Positions 9,501 to 12,500 of a stretch of DNA of 15,650 nt are shown here, one piece after another (position 1 is the first letter of the stretch; every line of letters starts with the position of its first letter). This DNA is from Phoronis ovalis. Lineage: Eukaryota > Phoronida > Phoronidae. A program made the translations under genes and the position numbers. Location: assembly GCA_028565635.1 (NCBI GenBank), contig JAOXYB010001902.1, forward strand, positions 4,765 through 20,414, read 5' to 3'. The notes under the pieces are model-generated. The model was not told the DNA's origin. It made no database searches and saw only the letters and a program-made list of their open reading frames with translations.

Positions 9501-12500
9501 TTTCAAAATATCACACAGAATTTTTCTAGATGAACGTTCACTGATATAAGAAAATAACCTGGACAATGGCCTAAAAACAAAATACACGCGGTGTTCAATA
9601 CAAGGTAATAAAATAATTACAACAAGATTTAATATTAGTTGCATGAACGTACTAGTCTAGAGTATTAGGATAATTATAAAAGCATAAAAAATATATTTAA
9701 TCCATGTTGTTGCTTTGCAAAGTAACCTGATGACATAATAATTTTTGTTGGTACTAAATTTCACCTTGCTTCTAATCTTCAAAGTGCGTCACAATTACAA
9801 TAAATGTGCTAGTACTAGAATGTCTGTCCTCAATTTTTTTTAAACAAAATTAATATAACATAGGTGAATACATCATTTTTACCAGTCTGTGTTAATGGAA
9901 GAAATGTGCAGCTTATGCATATTTTGATACAACTTTAAGTTCTAGCTACCTATGTTATAAAATCAACTCACCATAAGAATTTTGATGGGTTTTCTGCTAA
10001 TGTAACAAGATTACATAATCCTAGAAGTATATGTGTTTCTATGGAAATGTTCCTAGATACATTCTTGGCAAGGAAAGGCAACAGTAATCGAATAAGTTCA
10101 CCACTCAATTCAGGGTCATTAACATATACGCTGATCCTAAAAGAAATTTCAAAATAATAATGTACTTTCTTAAATATTTATGGTGCATCTTCAACGTTAC
10201 ATATCTTCATACACAACACGTTGGCAAGTATAGTTTTGCAACAAATTTTAATATCAAACACCAACGTTGCTTTAGCTCATGAAAAACGTGTCAACACTGT
10301 TAATCAAGTAATTTCACAATAAAAGCAGCTTAAAGAATTTATTACTGCAGAGATTCCAATCAGTTTTAAGTAGGTTTCTCAATATTATATATATACAATA
10401 AAGTTAATATACACTTACATGCATATTAACTTTTTATGTTAGAATTAACAGACTTATTGCTGTCAAAATCCTCAAACATTTGAGGGCATACGGCTATATT
10501 GCAGAAGACATCAAGCTTTCACTTCATGCTCTTCATCTCTCAATCTACTATCATCTAACAGCATGGTGAAGAAACCTACATACTACAGACATGTCACTCA
10601 ATCAAAACATATATTACCATATTTTCTCTAATAATCGCCCCCTCTAATAATTGCCCCCTCTGGTGACTAAAATAAATCAATAATCGCCCCCTCTCTAATA
10701 ATCGCCCCCGGGGCGGCAATTTGACTTAAAGACCCATCTGAATTAATACGAGATAATCACATTTTAATTCATTATTATGTGTAGCTGTTTAGCTCTTTAT
10801 TGTGTTTTAAGGAAATATTGTGCTATGTTTAATAAATGTTTTGGCTTGCAAAACAAACTTCGGATCACTTCCACGTATTAATATTTCCAATAGAAATTCC
10901 ATGCAGAGCACGGCAGAAGGTGATTTACGCTTCTTGCCGATGACTTTCACAATAATTGTATTTCCATGTTGAGCAAGGTTGTATACACTACACAAATTTC
11001 TCTAGGTATGTGACCAGAAAAATAAACTTAATGTTTATTTAAAGTTTGGAAGAGTTTCTCCTTTGAAAATAAAATTCCATTTCACACAGAATTTCGCTTA
11101 AATAAGCCGATTTTGTTTGATTAACTGACAATCTTCAAAATCTTCCTTACGTATCGCAAACAATAATTTAAAAAAAATCTAAAATATTATTGCCAGGAGT
11201 ACAAATAAGTTAATAATCGCCCCCTCTCTATTAATTGCCCCCTTCTAATAATTGCCCCCCTTAAAAGCATTTCTTTTTAATAATCGCCCAGGGCGATTAT
11301 TTGAGAAAATACGATGAACTAAGGATAAAACACATTTAGATAGCTGCTGAAAATAAAAGAACAAATACTAACTTTGACAAAATGTTCAGTTCTTTTACCG
11401 GGAAATTCTTCTTCTTAACCGGAGTGTTAGCAAACGCTCTAACAACACCTCTGATATGTTGTAGTACAGCAGGTACATGTGGTAACAATAGTTTCGTTCC
11501 GTAGCTAGGAGGTTCTACAACAAAACAATGTAAAATGAATACAAACATAAAATAATATACAAAGGCAAGTTCCTCTAAAGGGGGATGTTTTGCTTTGATT
11601 TTTATCTTATACTTAACTCAGTATCTCGTTACATATATTGCAAGATTGTGTTGTTCCATCGTTAATGAAAAAATCCATCACTGACCTCTTTGGTACATAT
11701 ATAAGCAAATATCAACATTTTACCCAAAAATTCGAGATATTTTTCTTCATCTATGGACACACATCCATTAACATGTAATTTTGATCTATTCTCTTCTACA
11801 GGATCAAAATCTGGGATGGTAAGCATGTTCTCCACGATGTCCATTATCATCATAACAACATTACTGTTAACGGACTTAGCTAAAAGTAGTTCAAACACAT
11901 TGTGCAGGATAGTGTTGTTCTCAGTGTTTCTGCAGCATTTTGCCAGCAAAGGGAAACACCTGGAATGAGATCAAATATAGCAATACATTATACGGGTGCA
12001 GATTACACACACAATAAACAGACAGTCACAATTACAGCAATACAGTTTATATGCAGATTATTAGAACTACTCTAACTGTAGTTTTATCATTACCTTCCAT
12101 CATTACTCCAAGCTTCTACAAGTTTGAGTAGTGGTGTTGGATGATAAAGACCTTCATATAAAAGCTTCGTGTTCTGTGGTAAAACTGTTGAATTAAATAT
12201 TGCATCAATTTCTTTGTCGCTGAATGGATAGTTGTCAAAGGTAGCGAAAAACTGTAAAGAATTAAGTATTAATCAAAAGTATTGACCTGTCATTGCTGGT
12301 GTAAATGTTTGCATTTGTACCCAGTGTACAAACACTTGTAATAGTGACAAACATTATTACTAAATAAATCCTAAAACTGCACCAAACTAACACTTAGATC
12401 ACACATATCCAAACCTCCATCATCACAATTTAAAGAAACAAGAACACAAACTTGAAATAGATTGAACTAAAAATAAGCTATGTAACGAAAATGTCTAGTT

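Larger units (their letters stand above)
10618..11313. mobile_element. MITE-like block with short terminal inverted repeats and C-rich terminal arrays
   Basis: The left end from 10618 and the reverse complement of the right end from 11313 share a 23-base inverted repeat, TATTTTCTC then AATAATCGCCC, with two mismatches. Inside each end lies a small array of about four AATAAT(C/T)GCCCCC units. Both arrays run C-rich on the plus strand, so they are direct, not inverted, copies. I could not find a convincing target-site duplication, so the exact ends and superfamily are unsettled. No transposase frame is visible in the roughly 490-base middle. It could instead be a tandem-repeat expansion around an older element. 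Confidence 0.65.
10137..11372 (-). other. Intron between exons 9 and 10 (1236 bases)
   Basis: This is the second longest intron. The block at 10618-11313 makes up more than half of it. The remainder (about 540 bases) is AT-rich unique sequence. Confidence 0.9.

Noticed and set aside
10618-10717. CRISPR-like appearance of regularly spaced units
   Set aside because: The units are short, diverged, AT/C-rich and sit in an animal intron with no cas genes. The spacers are not distinct sequences.
10807-10995. A 62-codon minus-strand open frame inside the MITE-like block, with a basic GKKRKS stretch
   Set aside because: It has no similarity I recognise to a transposase or to UTP20, and no consistent splice sites. 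It is likely a chance frame.
12400-12430. C-box-like GTGATGA on the gene strand in the intron between exons 6 and 7
   Set aside because: No CTGA D box lies at a fitting distance and there is no terminal stem. Scanning the other introns for C/D pairs by eye gave nothing better, and H/ACA RNAs cannot be excluded this way.
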